Assembly: GCA_028282885.1 (NCBI GenBank)
Contig: JANQGX010000009.1
Span: 18,177 to 82,176, forward strand
Direction of reading: 5' to 3'
Source: SAR324 cluster bacterium
GTDB taxonomy: Bacteria; SAR324; XYD2-FULL-50-16
Length of the DNA stretch: 64,000 nucleotides
Shown here: piece after piece, positions 8,707 to 19,856 of the stretch
How the letters are laid out: each line of letters opens with the position of its first letter
How positions within the stretch are numbered: position 1 is the first letter of the stretch
The notes under the pieces: model-generated
What the model saw: only the letters and a program-made list of their open reading frames with translations
Told to the model about the DNA's origin: nothing
Database searches by the model: none
Made by a program: the position numbers and the translations under genes

Positions 8707-10779
8707 TCAATGGATCAGGTCGGTCTCCCTGAGTTGGCCTAGTACCGTCTTTCCCAAATCGGTGATTTTGGTTCCTCCCCTGCCTTTTTTGATCGAAACC
8801 AGATGGCTTTCCTGAAGTTTTAGCAAAATGCTCCTGATTTCCTGTTCGGTGAGGAAGAGCGCTCTCTCCCTTGATTTGGCAGCCAGGGTTCTTCGACCGA
8901 TTCTTTCCCGGTTGGTGTAAGCCTTTTCCAGCGATTCAAGGACAAAAAGGTAATCGGGAAGATTGTGCTGCTCATCCCTCAACAGGTCATCCATCAGCCC
9001 GACGCGATTCTCGGGCTCCTCTTTCAGAGGCCGTACAGTTTGAGTCAGCGGAAGCTGCCGGGCCGTGACCAGGTGCTCATCAATATTCCCCAGGTATTCA
9101 ACGCAGTTGATCAGTTCCCGGACGTTTCCATGCCAGCCGTTATTCAGCAGTTTAGTCTCCGCATCCCCACTTAACTCAAATTCGGCATTAAGTTTTCTTT
9201 TATACACATTCATCAGCGTCACGATGTCTTCTTTACGTTCTCTGAGCGGCGGGATAATCAAGGGCAGGACTTTCAAACGATAATAGAGATCCTGCCTGAA
9301 CTGACCGCGGCTGACCAATTCTTCAAGATTGCTGTTGGTGGCTGCGATGATTCTAACATCAACGCTGATTACTTCATCACCGCCAATTCGCATGAAACTC
9401 CTCTCCTGCAGCACCCTGAGCAACCGAACTTGTATTGTCGGAGAGATCTCCCCGATCTCATCCAGGAAAAGAGTCCCCTTGTGGGCCAGTTCAAACAGCC
9501 CCATTTTTCCCTCTTTTTTGGCCCCGGAAAAGGCTCCCCGGACATAACCAAACAGTTCACTCTCCAAAAGGCTCTCCGGCAGGGCGGCACAATTGATCGC
9601 AACAAACTGATAATCCTTTCTGCCCGAGTGGTTGTGGATTGCTTGAGCAAACAACTCCTTTCCTGTTCCGCTTTCACCCATGATCAGGATGGAGGAGGTG
9701 GAATCGGCCATCCGTTTTGCGATTTTCTTGCATTCGGCAATTCCCGAACTGGTTCCCAGGATGTCATCAAAGGTATACTTGGCCCGATGCCCTTTCCCAA
9801 TCAACTGGATACGCAGTTTGTGTTGGCTCTCCTCGATTTCGGTAAATCGCTCAAAAGTTGCAGCCACGCCGTAGAGGTTTCCACCGATAGCGATGGGTGT
9901 TACCGTTACAGCAATACTGCTGCCGTTGATATTGACCAGTTTTTGGCTGATCTCCTTACCTGACTCCAGCACCTCCCGATAAGGGATCTCGGGCATCAGC
10001 TTGACTGCATTCTCGCCTATCATTTTCTCCTTGCGATAGCCGATGATCCTTTCCGCACTTGCATTATAGCTGTGAATAACCCCTTTTGCATTGGTGATAA
10101 TGATAGCCTTATCCACAATATTGAGCAGGGTGTCTAACTGCTTGTTCAAAATCTGGTTGTCCCCCAGGATATTATCCAGATTCAGGCTGGGTGGAGCGAT
10201 GCTTCCGGAATAAGCATGAAAGTCGTCGCAATCCAGTATCTCCGGCTTTTCGAGCTTCGCTGCGATCTCGGCAATCGTGCCAATACTAAAGACGCGATGT
10301 CCGATATCAATGATTTTCCTGACCCCCTTCGGTACCAGGCTCGGTTCTCCCGGGGTAATAGCCAGATCAATATCACCCACCGGCACTGACCCGGGATAAA
10401 CGGGAATCAACTCCAAATTTCTGAATCCCAGTTGATGAATCATCAAAATAGATTCAATACAGACCTTGTAGTTGATATTGACCAACATGGCCCGAGTACC
10501 GTTCGGTAACTGTTTTATCCGGTCCGTCCCCGCCTTCATCAGCGTGTGATCGGCGATAATGATCTCCGTGTCATTTAAAACATGCTTCTTCACATTCTGA
10601 TACAAGGTAAATGAGGACAATAATACCAGGTCCGCCTTTATTCCGCCTGTAATTGATACTGCGTCCAAGGGATACTTATCGATCCGGACATGCTCATCCA
10701 ATAGAGGCATGATGAAAAGATCGTAGATTTCAATTGAGTATGAGTGGTACGTTACCAGGGCCAGGGTTTTTTTTGACAT
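8707..10779 (-). CDS. Sigma-54 interaction domain transcriptional regulator (PrpR_N-like sensor + PAS + AAA+ + C-terminal winged helix-like region)
   Basis: GESGTGKELFAQAIHNHS, GAFSGA loop, GTLFLDEIGEI, WHGNVRELINCVEYLG; C-terminus LTEQEIRSILLKLQESHLVSIKKGRGGTKITDLGKTVL resembles a winged helix rather than Fis HTH. Confidence 0.88.
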   Translation of the reverse strand: MSKKTLALVTYHSYSIEIYDLFIMPLLDEHVRIDKYPLDAVSITGGIKADLVLLSSFTLYQNVKKHVLNDTEIIIADHTLMKAGTDRIKQLPNGTRAMLVNINYKVCIESILMIHQLGFRNLELIPVYPGSVPVGDIDLAITPGEPSLVPKGVRKIIDIGHRVFSIGTIAEIAAKLEKPEILDCDDFHAYSGSIAPPSLNLDNILGDNQILNKQLDTLLNIVDKAIIITNAKGVIHSYNASAERIIGYRKEKMIGENAVKLMPEIPYREVLESGKEISQKLVNINGSSIAVTVTPIAIGGNLYGVAATFERFTEIEESQHKLRIQLIGKGHRAKYTFDDILGTSSGIAECKKIAKRMADSTSSILIMGESGTGKELFAQAIHNHSGRKDYQFVAINCAALPESLLESELFGYVRGAFSGAKKEGKMGLFELAHKGTLFLDEIGEISPTIQVRLLRVLQERSFMRIGGDEVISVDVRIIAATNSNLEELVSRGQFRQDLYYRLKVLPLIIPPLRERKEDIVTLMNVYKRKLNAEFELSGDAETKLLNNGWHGNVRELINCVEYLGNIDEHLVTARQLPLTQTVRPLKEEPENRVGLMDDLLRDEQHNLPDYLFVLESLEKAYTNRERIGRRTLAAKSRERALFLTEQEIRSILLKLQESHLVSIKKGRGGTKITDLGKTVLGQLRETDLIH

Positions 10780-11477
10780 GTTAGTCCTTATCTTTGGCTG
10801 ACGCTAAAAACTGCGGTCCGCTTATCTTCTTATGTCCGACCGGCATATTTTCCTGACTCCTTTCCCATTTGATGCTTATAAAAATTGACAGCCCCCGTTT
10901 TTAACGGGGACGTGCCGGCAAAAACAACAGGCCATTTCATCGGGCAGCAGCAAGAAACAAACCAGCGGGTGAATATTATTTTCGATCAACCGGTGATGAA
11001 ACCTCAAAAGTGTTCTGTTTTGAGATATTTAGGGGATTACAAAGACATCTTTTCAAGGGGCCTTGAGCCAGTGCCAGACCCGGTGAACGGAAATCTCAAG
11101 GCGGTTTGGATTTGTGTCATATTATAGAGTCATCGGGATGAATTTTAAAGGGTTAAATGGGTTAAACAGTTATTCCAAAAAATCCCGAATAACCCATTTC
11201 TCCTTTTTTGAGTTGAAATCGGATTTGAAAGGAGACTATCCGGATCTGTTAATACAGAGGGATCTGCAACGAAACCGGTCCGTTTTTCGATGCCCACAAA
11301 TTCGGGGTTTCGTGATGTCGGGTGATGAAAATAAAAAGTAAAAGTGCGGAGAAATTCAGGGATGTTTGAAAGAGGAAAAAAGATCGTGACGTTACGATAA
11401 CTCACCATAATCCTTTGTGGTCGGATTAACGGGCAGCTTTCACCAGGCTATCGGTCAGCATCAGGTCAATGGCAACA

Positions 11478-11493
11478 TGGCATCTGGCTTGCA
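11478..11493 (+). promoter_or_regulatory. Sigma-54 -24/-12 promoter-like element (TGGCATctggcTTGCA)
   Basis: Matches TGGCACG-N4-TTGCW spacing; about 335 nt upstream of the aapJ-like start, so the implied leader is long. Confidence 0.3.
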
Positions 11494-11827
11494 GATAGAC
11501 TTTGTCCATTTTTTCTGATCCGGATGTTCTGTAAAAGAGTCAGTCAACGGATCAAAATGGTTTCAGTTGTCCGAGGTAACAGATCATCGACATTCTGCAA
11601 ACCGGAACGGTGTAAACTTGTTTTTTGCAGGGAACTTTGCTAAAAGAGACGAGGTTCGCTGTCGACCGCCATGCAGGATTGTTGCAAATACCGATGATAT
11701 GGCTTCTTCCTGTCCCTCAAGCAGTTGTGATGCCGCTGAAGGTCCTCGGTCAGAGTGCCCCATAGATGCTAACTTATAGTGGATGTCGGTTTCTGACGTC
11801 TCAATCAACCTAATTAGGAGAAGAACC

Positions 11828-12871
11828 ATGAAAAAGATGACCCGCGCGGTACTGATAAGCTTTTTGACCCTATTTGGAATTTTGACGCTGCAGTTTCAGG
11901 CCTTTGCCGAACAGTCCACCCTGGATATTGTGAAAAAGAGAGGATACCTGAATTGTATCATTGGGAACTCATTTGTTGGTTTCTATACGGTGGACGAAAA
12001 GGGTGAGTGGTCCGGTATGGATATCGATATCTGCAGGGCAGTGGCAGCCGCTGTTTTCGGCGACAAGACCAAGGCGAAGTTCAAATCCGTGCAATGGGCC
12101 CAGAGTTTTACCTCTATCAAAAGTGGTGCCGGCGACATGCTCTCCAAGGGGATGACCTGGACACTGTCAAGGGATACCGCACAAGGACTGGATTTCCTCG
12201 ATACCTATTTTTATGATGGTCAGGGTTTCATGGTTCGCAAGGACCTGGGTGTGACTTCCGCATTGCAGCTCAAGGGTGCAACGGTTTGTGTGTTGACAGG
12301 AACCTCCTCCGAACTGAATATGACCGACTTCAACCGAACCCATAAACTGGGAATGAAACCGGTAGTTTTCGATGATTCGGCTGTCAGGAATGCCGCCTTC
12401 TTCAACAATAACTGCGATGCCATCACCAATGACAGATCCGGTCTGGCAGCAGCACGATCTTCAGCAGCCAATCCTTCCGATTACGTGGTTCTGCCTGAGA
12501 CCATCTCCAAAGAGGCTTTATCTTTCGCAGTTAGACAAAATGACAGCGCCTGGGCTAACGTGGTCAAGTGGACCTTTGCTGCCATGGTGGAAGCGGAGGA
12601 GTTGGGTATCAATTCCAGGAATATTGACAAAATCAAGTCCACAACCAAGAATCCCATCGTTAAGCGTTTCCTGGGAACTGAAGGTGATCTTCATAAGGGA
12701 CTGGGGCTGAAATCAGACTGGGCCTACCAGGTTGTCAAGCAGGTCGGTAATTACGCCGAGATTTATGATCGAAACCTGGGTCCGGACACCGCTCTGGCGC
12801 TGGACCGCAAAGGTACCTTGAATGAGCTGTGGACAAAGGGCGGACTGCTCTATTCAAAATCATTCCGTTAA
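11828..12871 (+). CDS. aapJ: General L-amino acid ABC transporter substrate-binding protein
   Basis: Signal peptide then STLDIVKKRGYLNCIIGNSFVGFYTVDEKGEWSGMDIDICRAVAAAVFGD; followed by aapQ, aapM and aapP homologues. Confidence 0.88.
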   Translation: MKKMTRAVLISFLTLFGILTLQFQAFAEQSTLDIVKKRGYLNCIIGNSFVGFYTVDEKGEWSGMDIDICRAVAAAVFGDKTKAKFKSVQWAQSFTSIKSGAGDMLSKGMTWTLSRDTAQGLDFLDTYFYDGQGFMVRKDLGVTSALQLKGATVCVLTGTSSELNMTDFNRTHKLGMKPVVFDDSAVRNAAFFNNNCDAITNDRSGLAAARSSAANPSDYVVLPETISKEALSFAVRQNDSAWANVVKWTFAAMVEAEELGINSRNIDKIKSTTKNPIVKRFLGTEGDLHKGLGLKSDWAYQVVKQVGNYAEIYDRNLGPDTALALDRKGTLNELWTKGGLLYSKSFR

Positions 12872-13084
12872 CAAGCCTGATCCAGGGAGATTGAATTTGG
12901 GTTGATTGCAACAGTTATCCGCTGACCAAGAGCCAGGGGGAAGTAGCATTGACAGGCTCGTAAGGTTGTCTTCGGGCCTGTTAAGCTTGATCCGATGTAG
13001 TGTTCCGACCTCGACTGCTTATCAAGATCAGCCGTGAAACACCGTTGCAAGTGATATTACAAATGACTAAAACCAAGGAGACCA

Positions 13085-14281
13085 GTGGTTGACTCACAGG
13101 ATGGCCGAAACGCTTCAAAAAGCAGGTTGAAAAAACTGATCTACGATTCATCGCTTCGTTCAAAGGCGATTCAGTTTTTTGTGGTCCTGGTTACCCTGGG
13201 TGCTACCTATTTTCTGATCTCAAACATCGTGAACAACCTGCGTCAGATGGAGCTGCCCTTCGGGTTTGGTTTTGTCTGGTCGACAGCCGGTTTTGACGTC
13301 AGTTGGTCGTTGATTCCCTATGATCCCTCCATGTCTTACGGAAATGTCTACCTGGTGGGGATCGTCAATACGCTGGTACTTTCGGCTCTGATCATTTTCT
13401 GTTCCACTGTGCTTGGTTTTGTGGTGGGCATCATGCGGTTATCGAAAAACCTGTTGGTGGCCCAGTTTGCCAGGTGGTATGTGGAGTTTTTCCGTAATGT
13501 TCCCCTGCTGATCCAGATTGTTTTCTGGTTCATTGTCGTGTTTTCCACCCTGCCTGCCCCCAGGCAAAGCTACGGAATCCTGGATCTTTTCTTTCTTAAC
13601 AATCGCGGTTTCTATTTCCCTTCGCCTGTATTTGAAGAGGGATTCCTGTGGGCGTTGATTGCGATTATTTTGGGGATCGTTGCTTTTGTAGTTTTACGTA
13701 AAAAATCCGAGGCTGAGCGAAAAACAACCGGATATCCCTGGCGCTTTTTCTATCCTCTGCTGGCGGCTATTATTGCCTTTGTGGCAATTGTTTTTATTCT
13801 CTCCGGAACACCTTTGAGTTGGATAATACCGGTTCTGCAAGGATTTAATTTCGAGGGCGGTTCTTTTATACCTACGGCCTTTGTAGCCGCCTTTGTTGCC
13901 ATGACTATTTATCGGTCGGCATCGATAGGTGAAACGGTTCGGGCCGGAATTCAGGCCATTCACAAGGGGCAACTGGAAGCGGCGACTGCTATCGGTTTCC
14001 CGCCGGTTCAAACCCTGCGGTTTATCATTATCCCCCAGGCGGCCAGGGCTATCTTACCCCCTTTGATCAACCTCTGGCTGACCATTGTCAAGGAGTCTTC
14101 ACTTGCCGTCGCCATCGGATTTCCCGAATTGGTCTCCGTGTTCATGCAGACTTCGCTCAACCAGACCGGTCGAGCCATCGAAATCGTGATGATGGTTATG
14201 GGATTCTACATGTGTGCCAGCCTGACCATTTCGTTTTTACTGAACCAGTACAACAAGCGCATTCAAATGCAGGAAGGGTAA
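13085..14281 (+). CDS. aapQ: Amino-acid ABC transporter permease
   Basis: Long His/Glu/Gln permease with IGETVRAGIQAIHKGQLEAATAIGFPPVQTLRFIIIPQAARAILPPLIN EAA-type loop. Confidence 0.88.
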   Translation: MVDSQDGRNASKSRLKKLIYDSSLRSKAIQFFVVLVTLGATYFLISNIVNNLRQMELPFGFGFVWSTAGFDVSWSLIPYDPSMSYGNVYLVGIVNTLVLSALIIFCSTVLGFVVGIMRLSKNLLVAQFARWYVEFFRNVPLLIQIVFWFIVVFSTLPAPRQSYGILDLFFLNNRGFYFPSPVFEEGFLWALIAIILGIVAFVVLRKKSEAERKTTGYPWRFFYPLLAAIIAFVAIVFILSGTPLSWIIPVLQGFNFEGGSFIPTAFVAAFVAMTIYRSASIGETVRAGIQAIHKGQLEAATAIGFPPVQTLRFIIIPQAARAILPPLINLWLTIVKESSLAVAIGFPELVSVFMQTSLNQTGRAIEIVMMVMGFYMCASLTISFLLNQYNKRIQMQEG

Positions 14282-14282
14282 T

Positions 14283-15626
14283 TTGGACGAGCAAACCACT
14301 GCCAAAACGGAATTGTTAAAATTTGTGCCCAAACCGGATCGTCCGCCGATCGTGATCAGTCACGGGATTGCAGGATGGCTGAAAAAGCATCTTTTCGGTG
14401 GTTTCTGGAATACCCTGCTGACGATTGCTGTTTTCACCCTGCTTTACCTGTTGATTAAACCTTTTCTGGACTGGGCGGTTATCAATGCAGTCTGGTCAGC
14501 TGCCAACCGCAGGGAATGTATGACGGTCAGCCCGGATGGTGCCTGCTGGGCCGGGGTGATCCGCTGGTTTAACAACCTGATCTACGGTCGATATCCGGAC
14601 CTTTTGCAGTGGCGGGTCAATCTGGGATTTGGGATCGGGATAATCTGGGCATTGCCGTTGGCACTTAAAAGACTGAAAGGCAAACTGCAGATCGGTGTGG
14701 CCGGGGTTGTGCTCTATCCCTTTGTGGCTGCATATATCTTTCTCGGGGGTGAACGTGGTGATTTCCATTATCTTGTTTTCTGCCTGGGACTTGCCTACCT
14801 GATACTGCTCTATATTGACGTGGCGCTTGTCCATACCAGGGGGAAAAAGCTAAGTCAGGTTTTTGATCGATACCTGGAACCGATTTTCGGGAAGCGATCC
14901 GCAGTTGCCTCATTTATACTTATAATGGCCTTGATAACGGTCTTGTGTCTTTATATCTTCAGGGGTGTGGAACTCGAATACGTCTCCATCGAATTCTGGG
15001 GAGGGCTATTTCTGACCGTGATTATTTCCGGATTCTCCATAACCATGGCCCTGCCCATCGGTATTATGCTGGCGCTCGGCAGGAGATCCACCATGCCCGT
15101 GTTGAGGTGGTTTTCCATTGCTACCATCGAATTGGTGAGATCGGTCCCCATGATCACGGTTCTCTTCATGTCGGTCACCATGATGCCGCTCTTCTTCCCC
15201 AACACCATGGATTTAAACAAACTGGCACAGGTGATTATCGCGGTCTGTGTATTTGCCGGGGCTTACATGGCGGAGACTGTCAGGGGAGGATTGCAGTCGA
15301 TTCCCAAGGGGCAATTCGACGCGGCGATGTCCATCGGGTTGGGATACTGGCAGACCATGTTCCTGATTATCCTTCCCCAGGCCTTACGGGCCATGATTCC
15401 GAATATTGTGACCTCATTTATCAGCCTGTTTAAGGATACAACCCTGGTGTCCATCATCGGGCTGTTTGATATCATGCTGATGGCCCGAAACATTTCCATC
15501 GACAAGAACTGGTTTGGCTTGCACAGCGAACCGCTGGTCGCGATCTCGGTTCTCTTCTTTGTTTTCTGTTATGGCATGTCCCAATACAGCCAACGATTGG
15601 AAAGGAAGCTAAACACAAGTCGCTGA
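14283..15626 (+). CDS. aapM: Amino-acid ABC transporter permease
   Basis: [47 protein letters not shown]; start codon at 14283 is TTG or another alternative codon. Confidence 0.88.
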   Translation: MDEQTTAKTELLKFVPKPDRPPIVISHGIAGWLKKHLFGGFWNTLLTIAVFTLLYLLIKPFLDWAVINAVWSAANRRECMTVSPDGACWAGVIRWFNNLIYGRYPDLLQWRVNLGFGIGIIWALPLALKRLKGKLQIGVAGVVLYPFVAAYIFLGGERGDFHYLVFCLGLAYLILLYIDVALVHTRGKKLSQVFDRYLEPIFGKRSAVASFILIMALITVLCLYIFRGVELEYVSIEFWGGLFLTVIISGFSITMALPIGIMLALGRRSTMPVLRWFSIATIELVRSVPMITVLFMSVTMMPLFFPNTMDLNKLAQVIIAVCVFAGAYMAETVRGGLQSIPKGQFDAAMSIGLGYWQTMFLIILPQALRAMIPNIVTSFISLFKDTTLVSIIGLFDIMLMARNISIDKNWFGLHSEPLVAISVLFFVFCYGMSQYSQRLERKLNTSR

Positions 15627-16417
15627 TGACAATAGATATGACCGAAACAAACAACGCCGAAAAGGCCATCCCTGCCGTTTCTGCAGTTGAGATAAGCGGA
15701 TTGAACAAATGGTTTGACGAGTTTCACGTTCTCAAGGATATCGAACTCTCGGTATCGGAGAAAGAGATCATCGTCATTTGCGGACCCTCCGGCTCGGGAA
15801 AATCTACCTTTATCCGCTGCATCAATCACCTGGAAACTTATCAGGAAGGAACCATCTCCATATTCGGTCAACCCCTGGATAATCCCAAAACAGCCCAGGG
15901 CATTATCCGCGACAATGTCGGTATGCTGTTTCAGAGTTTTAATCTTTTCCCACACCTTACCATTATTAAAAACTGTACTTTAGGACCCATCTGGTTAAGA
16001 AGAATTCCAGAAGCCAAAGCGATTGAGCAATCTATGGCCCTCTTGGATCGGGTCGGTATCGCCGATCTTGCTGAAAAGTTCCCGGGTCAAATCTCCGGCG
16101 GTCAGCAGCAGAGGGTTGCCATTGCGCGATCACTGGCTATGGAACCCAGGATTATGTTATTCGATGAACCCACTTCCGCACTTGACCCGGAAATGATAAA
16201 GGAGGTGCTGGATGTGATGGTCGATTTGGCCGAATCAGGAATGACCATGATGTGCGTTACCCATGAGATGCAGTTCGCCCACGAGGTGGCAGATCGGGTG
16301 ATTTTCATGACCGATGGCGAGATTGTTGAGATGGGACCGCCGGAACAGGTTCTCAAAAACCCCAAATGGGATCGCACCCAGCAGTTTCTGCAGCATGTCC
16401 TTAGCCATAAGTCCTGA
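15626..16417 (+). CDS. aapP: Amino-acid ABC transporter ATP-binding protein
   Basis: Walker [47 protein letters not shown]; overlaps the aapM stop. Confidence 0.93.
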   Translation: MTIDMTETNNAEKAIPAVSAVEISGLNKWFDEFHVLKDIELSVSEKEIIVICGPSGSGKSTFIRCINHLETYQEGTISIFGQPLDNPKTAQGIIRDNVGMLFQSFNLFPHLTIIKNCTLGPIWLRRIPEAKAIEQSMALLDRVGIADLAEKFPGQISGGQQQRVAIARSLAMEPRIMLFDEPTSALDPEMIKEVLDVMVDLAESGMTMMCVTHEMQFAHEVADRVIFMTDGEIVEMGPPEQVLKNPKWDRTQQFLQHVLSHKS

Positions 16418-16671
16418 AATCGGGGCTATGCGCAATATTCGATATCACTTATCCACTGGAACGCCAATCCCCATTAGTGTTCTTTCGCCAGCCGGAACCG
16501 AAACGTTTCCAAGCCGGCAAACTTTGTGAACGATTCCAATAGAGGTCAGCCTCACTTCACTGGGATACAGAGGGGGAGTCAAATGTATGGCGGACAGCTC
16601 AATTGCGACAGAGGCCAGACTCATTAACTAAAACTGGTGATATTCCAATAAGGGGATAGGAAAAACTCCCT

Positions 16672-16708
16672 GGGAGAATTTGTTAAAGTTCTCCCTGTTT
16701 TGTTGTTT
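16672..16708 (+). terminator. Putative intrinsic terminator downstream of aap operon
   Basis: GGGAGAA (16672-16678) / TTCTCCC (16689-16695) stem followed by TGTTTTGTTGTTT. Confidence 0.55.
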
Positions 16709-16880
16709 AGAGGAGAGAATTTTCAAAGCGCCAATCAAATAAAACCGAGTATATCTCCAGAGGAAAAGGATTGTAGCTGAGTCCGTGCAACGGTCCGGTT
16801 GCGTGAAGTGGTTTGACCGGATAAACTCGGTCAGGGACTTGTTTGTCAGGTGATGACCAAAATCAATTCAAGAGAATCAA

Positions 16881-17750
16881 ATGAGAAAGATTAAAGTTGC
16901 AGCCACACAGATGGCTTGCTGTGAAGACATAGATGACAATATCGTCAAAGCTGAAAGACTGGTGAGAGAAGCGGCATCACAGGGAGCTCAGATCATACTG
17001 CTCCAGGAGCTGTTTGAAGATCTCTATTTCTGTCAGGAGGAAAAACCCGAACACATTCAAAAAGCGGTTCCTCTGCAGGAAAATCCGGCGGTAATGCGTT
17101 TCTCGAAAATAGCCGGGGAGCTGAAGGTTGTATTGCCGATCAGTTTTTTTGAGAAAAAAAACCAGGCAAGATTTAATACCGTGGCAGTTATCGACGCCGA
17201 CGGGACCATTCTTGGAACATACCGGAAAACGCATATCCCCGATGGTCACGGTTATGAAGAAAAGTATTACTTCAATCCCGGTGATACAGGCTTCAAGGTA
17301 TGGGATACCCGATACGCAAAAATTGGCATAGGCATTTGCTGGGATCAATGGTTTCCGGAAACAGCCAGGTGTCTGGCGGTGATGGGAGCTGAAATTCTTT
17401 TTTACCCGACAGCAATCGGCTCCGAACCCCCGGATCCAACCTACGACAGCATGGATCACTGGCAAACTTGTATGAGGGGTCACTCAGCAGCGAATCTTAT
17501 GCCTGTGGTCGCATCAAATCGTGTGGGGAAGGAGGTGTTTGAAAATTCGCATATCACTTTTTATGGTTCTTCGTTTATTACCGATAATACGGGAAAACTG
17601 ATGGCGAACATGGACCGAACAAGTGAGGGAATTCTCGTACAGGAGTTCGATCTGAGAGCCTATCAGTTCGAAAGAGATGCCTGGGGGGTCTTCAGAGACA
17701 GACGACCGGAACTCTATGGCCCCTTGATGACCCTCGATGGAAAAGGCTAA
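16881..17750 (+). CDS. aguB: N-carbamoylputrescine amidohydrolase / nitrilase superfamily
   Basis: KVAATQMACCEDIDDNIVKAERLVREAASQGAQIILLQELFEDLYFCQEE...YRKTHIPDGHGYEEKYYFNPGDTGFKVW...GICWDQWFPETAR. Confidence 0.9.
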   Translation: MRKIKVAATQMACCEDIDDNIVKAERLVREAASQGAQIILLQELFEDLYFCQEEKPEHIQKAVPLQENPAVMRFSKIAGELKVVLPISFFEKKNQARFNTVAVIDADGTILGTYRKTHIPDGHGYEEKYYFNPGDTGFKVWDTRYAKIGIGICWDQWFPETARCLAVMGAEILFYPTAIGSEPPDPTYDSMDHWQTCMRGHSAANLMPVVASNRVGKEVFENSHITFYGSSFITDNTGKLMANMDRTSEGILVQEFDLRAYQFERDAWGVFRDRRPELYGPLMTLDGKG

Positions 17751-17755
17751 TATCG

Positions 17756-17825
17756 TAAACAGGGGACGTAGTTGAAATATTTCGATTTGTTCAAATCGAA
17801 ATATTTCAACTACGTCCCCTGTTTA
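17756..17825. repeat. Long near-perfect palindrome, copy 1
   Basis: TAAACAGGGGACGTAGTTGAAATATTTCGATTTG-TT-CAAATCGAAATATTTCAACTACGTCCCCTGTTTA; 34-bp perfect arms; 60-bp core (17761-17820) identical to 20743-20802. Confidence 0.95.
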
Positions 17826-17859
17826 GGTTCACGGAGAGACCGGATTTCAAAAGTTGAAA

Positions 17860-19770
17860 CTAGGTGGCATATCCGTCGGTGTCGAGGACAATCGTTTTCT
17901 GTTGTGTCTTTTCCGGTTCGTCGGAATCGGGACGTTCATCATCGTCGGGAGGAATCTGTGTTATTTCTGTTTCCAAGACAACAGATGGGGCTGCAGCGGA
18001 ACTGTTTTCCAATCTGAATTGAGCGGTCAGTCGCTGCAAACTGTCTGCTTGAGCGGACAATTCATCCGAAGCGGATGCGGTTTCCTCCGAAATGGATGAG
18101 TTTTGTTGAACTACTTTATTGACCTGGTTTAGTCCGTGATTTATCTCCTCAATCGCCAGGTTTTGCTTTCTTGAAGCATCCGCTATATTGTTCACTATTT
18201 CATTTACCTGCACTACGGATTCATCGATTTTGGCCAAAATCTCGGCTGTTTTACCCGCATTGTCCACGCCCTTTTCAACCTCTTTACCCGAGTTTTCAAT
18301 CAGCTCAGTACTGTTGCGTGCAGCTTCCGCGCTTCTCGCGGCCAGATTTCTCACTTCTTCGGCAACGACCGCAAACCCCTTTCCGTACTTTCCTGCCCGG
18401 GCAGCTTCCACTGCAGCATTCAAAGCCAGCAAATTTGTTTGAAAAGCAATTTCGTCAATGACTTTGATGATCTTTGAGACATCCGTACTGGTTTTGTTAA
18501 TGCTGTTTATCGAGGTAAGCATCTGCTGCATCTGAAGATTGGCATTTTCAACAATTCTGTTGGTTTGATCTGTCAGTTGCAGTGCCTTTTCTGCATTTTC
18601 ATTGTTGGCCTTGGTTTGGCTGTCAATCTCATTTATGGAAGAGGATGCCTCTTCGAGACTGGCAGCCTGTTCCGTGGTTCCGTTTGCCAAGGACTGGGAT
18701 GAAGCGGATAGTTCGGTTGCGCCTGTTTTAACCCGGTTGCTGGTTTCCATCACTTCGGATATGATCCTGCCAAGCATCTCAAGTGACTGATTAGTATCGT
18801 TTTTGAGGCTGATCAGATCTCCCTTGTGATCACCGGCAATCCTCGAAGTCAGGTCTCCCCTGGCTAGATCGCCAATCACCCTGGTGATTTCTGCGATGGC
18901 ACTTTGAATCGAATTCAGCAATGTATTCAGTGCACCGGCGATTTTGCCAATTTCATCATTCCCCCCGATATCAACCCGTTTGGAAAACTCACCGGTCTCT
19001 TCAATATCCATTACGGTATTTTGTAGCAAAGACAGCGGTCTGGTAATTAAAATAGCAATCCAGATTCCCAGAATTCCGGAAACGATGAAAAAAACGATAA
19101 CCAGCACAACAAAAATCATGATAGCTCGGTTGCTTTCATTTTCGAGTTTGGCGGAGATTATTTCCGCTTGTTCCTGTTGGATTTTGACCTCGTCCAGCAT
19201 CTCCTGAATATGCTCTTCATACAGCCCTTCCAACTTGTCCAGATGATCCCTCATGATATCAAATGCTTTTTTTCCCGAACCATTGCTGATTTTTGGAGCG
19301 AAACGCATTTTCGCAGGATTGATGGCATATTGAACAACCTGCCGGGACTTTCTCTCCCATTCGGCAAAATCCAGATGGAATTGTTCATAGAGAGGTTTCA
19401 TCGAGTCGGTCTGAGAAAGCGCGGCAGCCTTTGCCACACGCTCTTTGACTTGCTGGATGTTTTCCAGGTTTGTGGCATCTGCTTTTTTGTACCGTTCGTC
19501 TGATGCATCCAACGCTGCCACGATCGACAGGCGTTCGGCTACAAGAGCCTGATGAGCGTCTCTATCAGCATTAAGAATCAATGCTATGGCCTCCTGGGAT
19601 TGAATCAGTTTCGGAATCTGCTGTATGACAATTGGTGCGAAGGCTTCGTCGAAAAAACGTCTTCGGCCTTCATCGACTGTAAAGATACTTTGCCAGCCGA
19701 TAAACAAAAGTAGTAACATTCCTATCAGGGGGACAAGGACGAGAATTCCTATTTTGGTTTTTATACCCAT
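17860..19770 (-). CDS. Methyl-accepting chemotaxis protein
   Basis: N-terminal TM/sensor, HAMP, and hairpin [47 protein letters not shown]. Confidence 0.95.
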   Translation of the reverse strand: MGIKTKIGILVLVPLIGMLLLLFIGWQSIFTVDEGRRRFFDEAFAPIVIQQIPKLIQSQEAIALILNADRDAHQALVAERLSIVAALDASDERYKKADATNLENIQQVKERVAKAAALSQTDSMKPLYEQFHLDFAEWERKSRQVVQYAINPAKMRFAPKISNGSGKKAFDIMRDHLDKLEGLYEEHIQEMLDEVKIQQEQAEIISAKLENESNRAIMIFVVLVIVFFIVSGILGIWIAILITRPLSLLQNTVMDIEETGEFSKRVDIGGNDEIGKIAGALNTLLNSIQSAIAEITRVIGDLARGDLTSRIAGDHKGDLISLKNDTNQSLEMLGRIISEVMETSNRVKTGATELSASSQSLANGTTEQAASLEEASSSINEIDSQTKANNENAEKALQLTDQTNRIVENANLQMQQMLTSINSINKTSTDVSKIIKVIDEIAFQTNLLALNAAVEAARAGKYGKGFAVVAEEVRNLAARSAEAARNSTELIENSGKEVEKGVDNAGKTAEILAKIDESVVQVNEIVNNIADASRKQNLAIEEINHGLNQVNKVVQQNSSISEETASASDELSAQADSLQRLTAQFRLENSSAAAPSVVLETEITQIPPDDDERPDSDEPEKTQQKTIVLDTDGYAT

Positions 19771-19856
19771 ATCAATCTCCTGATATGCAATTCAATGGGG
19801 TCACGGATGATCAGGATTGAGGTTGCGGAATACATATCTCGATCCTACTGTTATTT

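Noticed and set aside
11155-11199. AAATGGGTTA / TAACCCATTT inverted repeat followed by a T-rich stretch
   Set aside because: 25-nt loop and no gene ending just upstream; weak as a terminator call
11584-11829. 81-aa minus ORF upstream of aapJ
   Set aside because: No recognisable motif; overlaps the aap leader region
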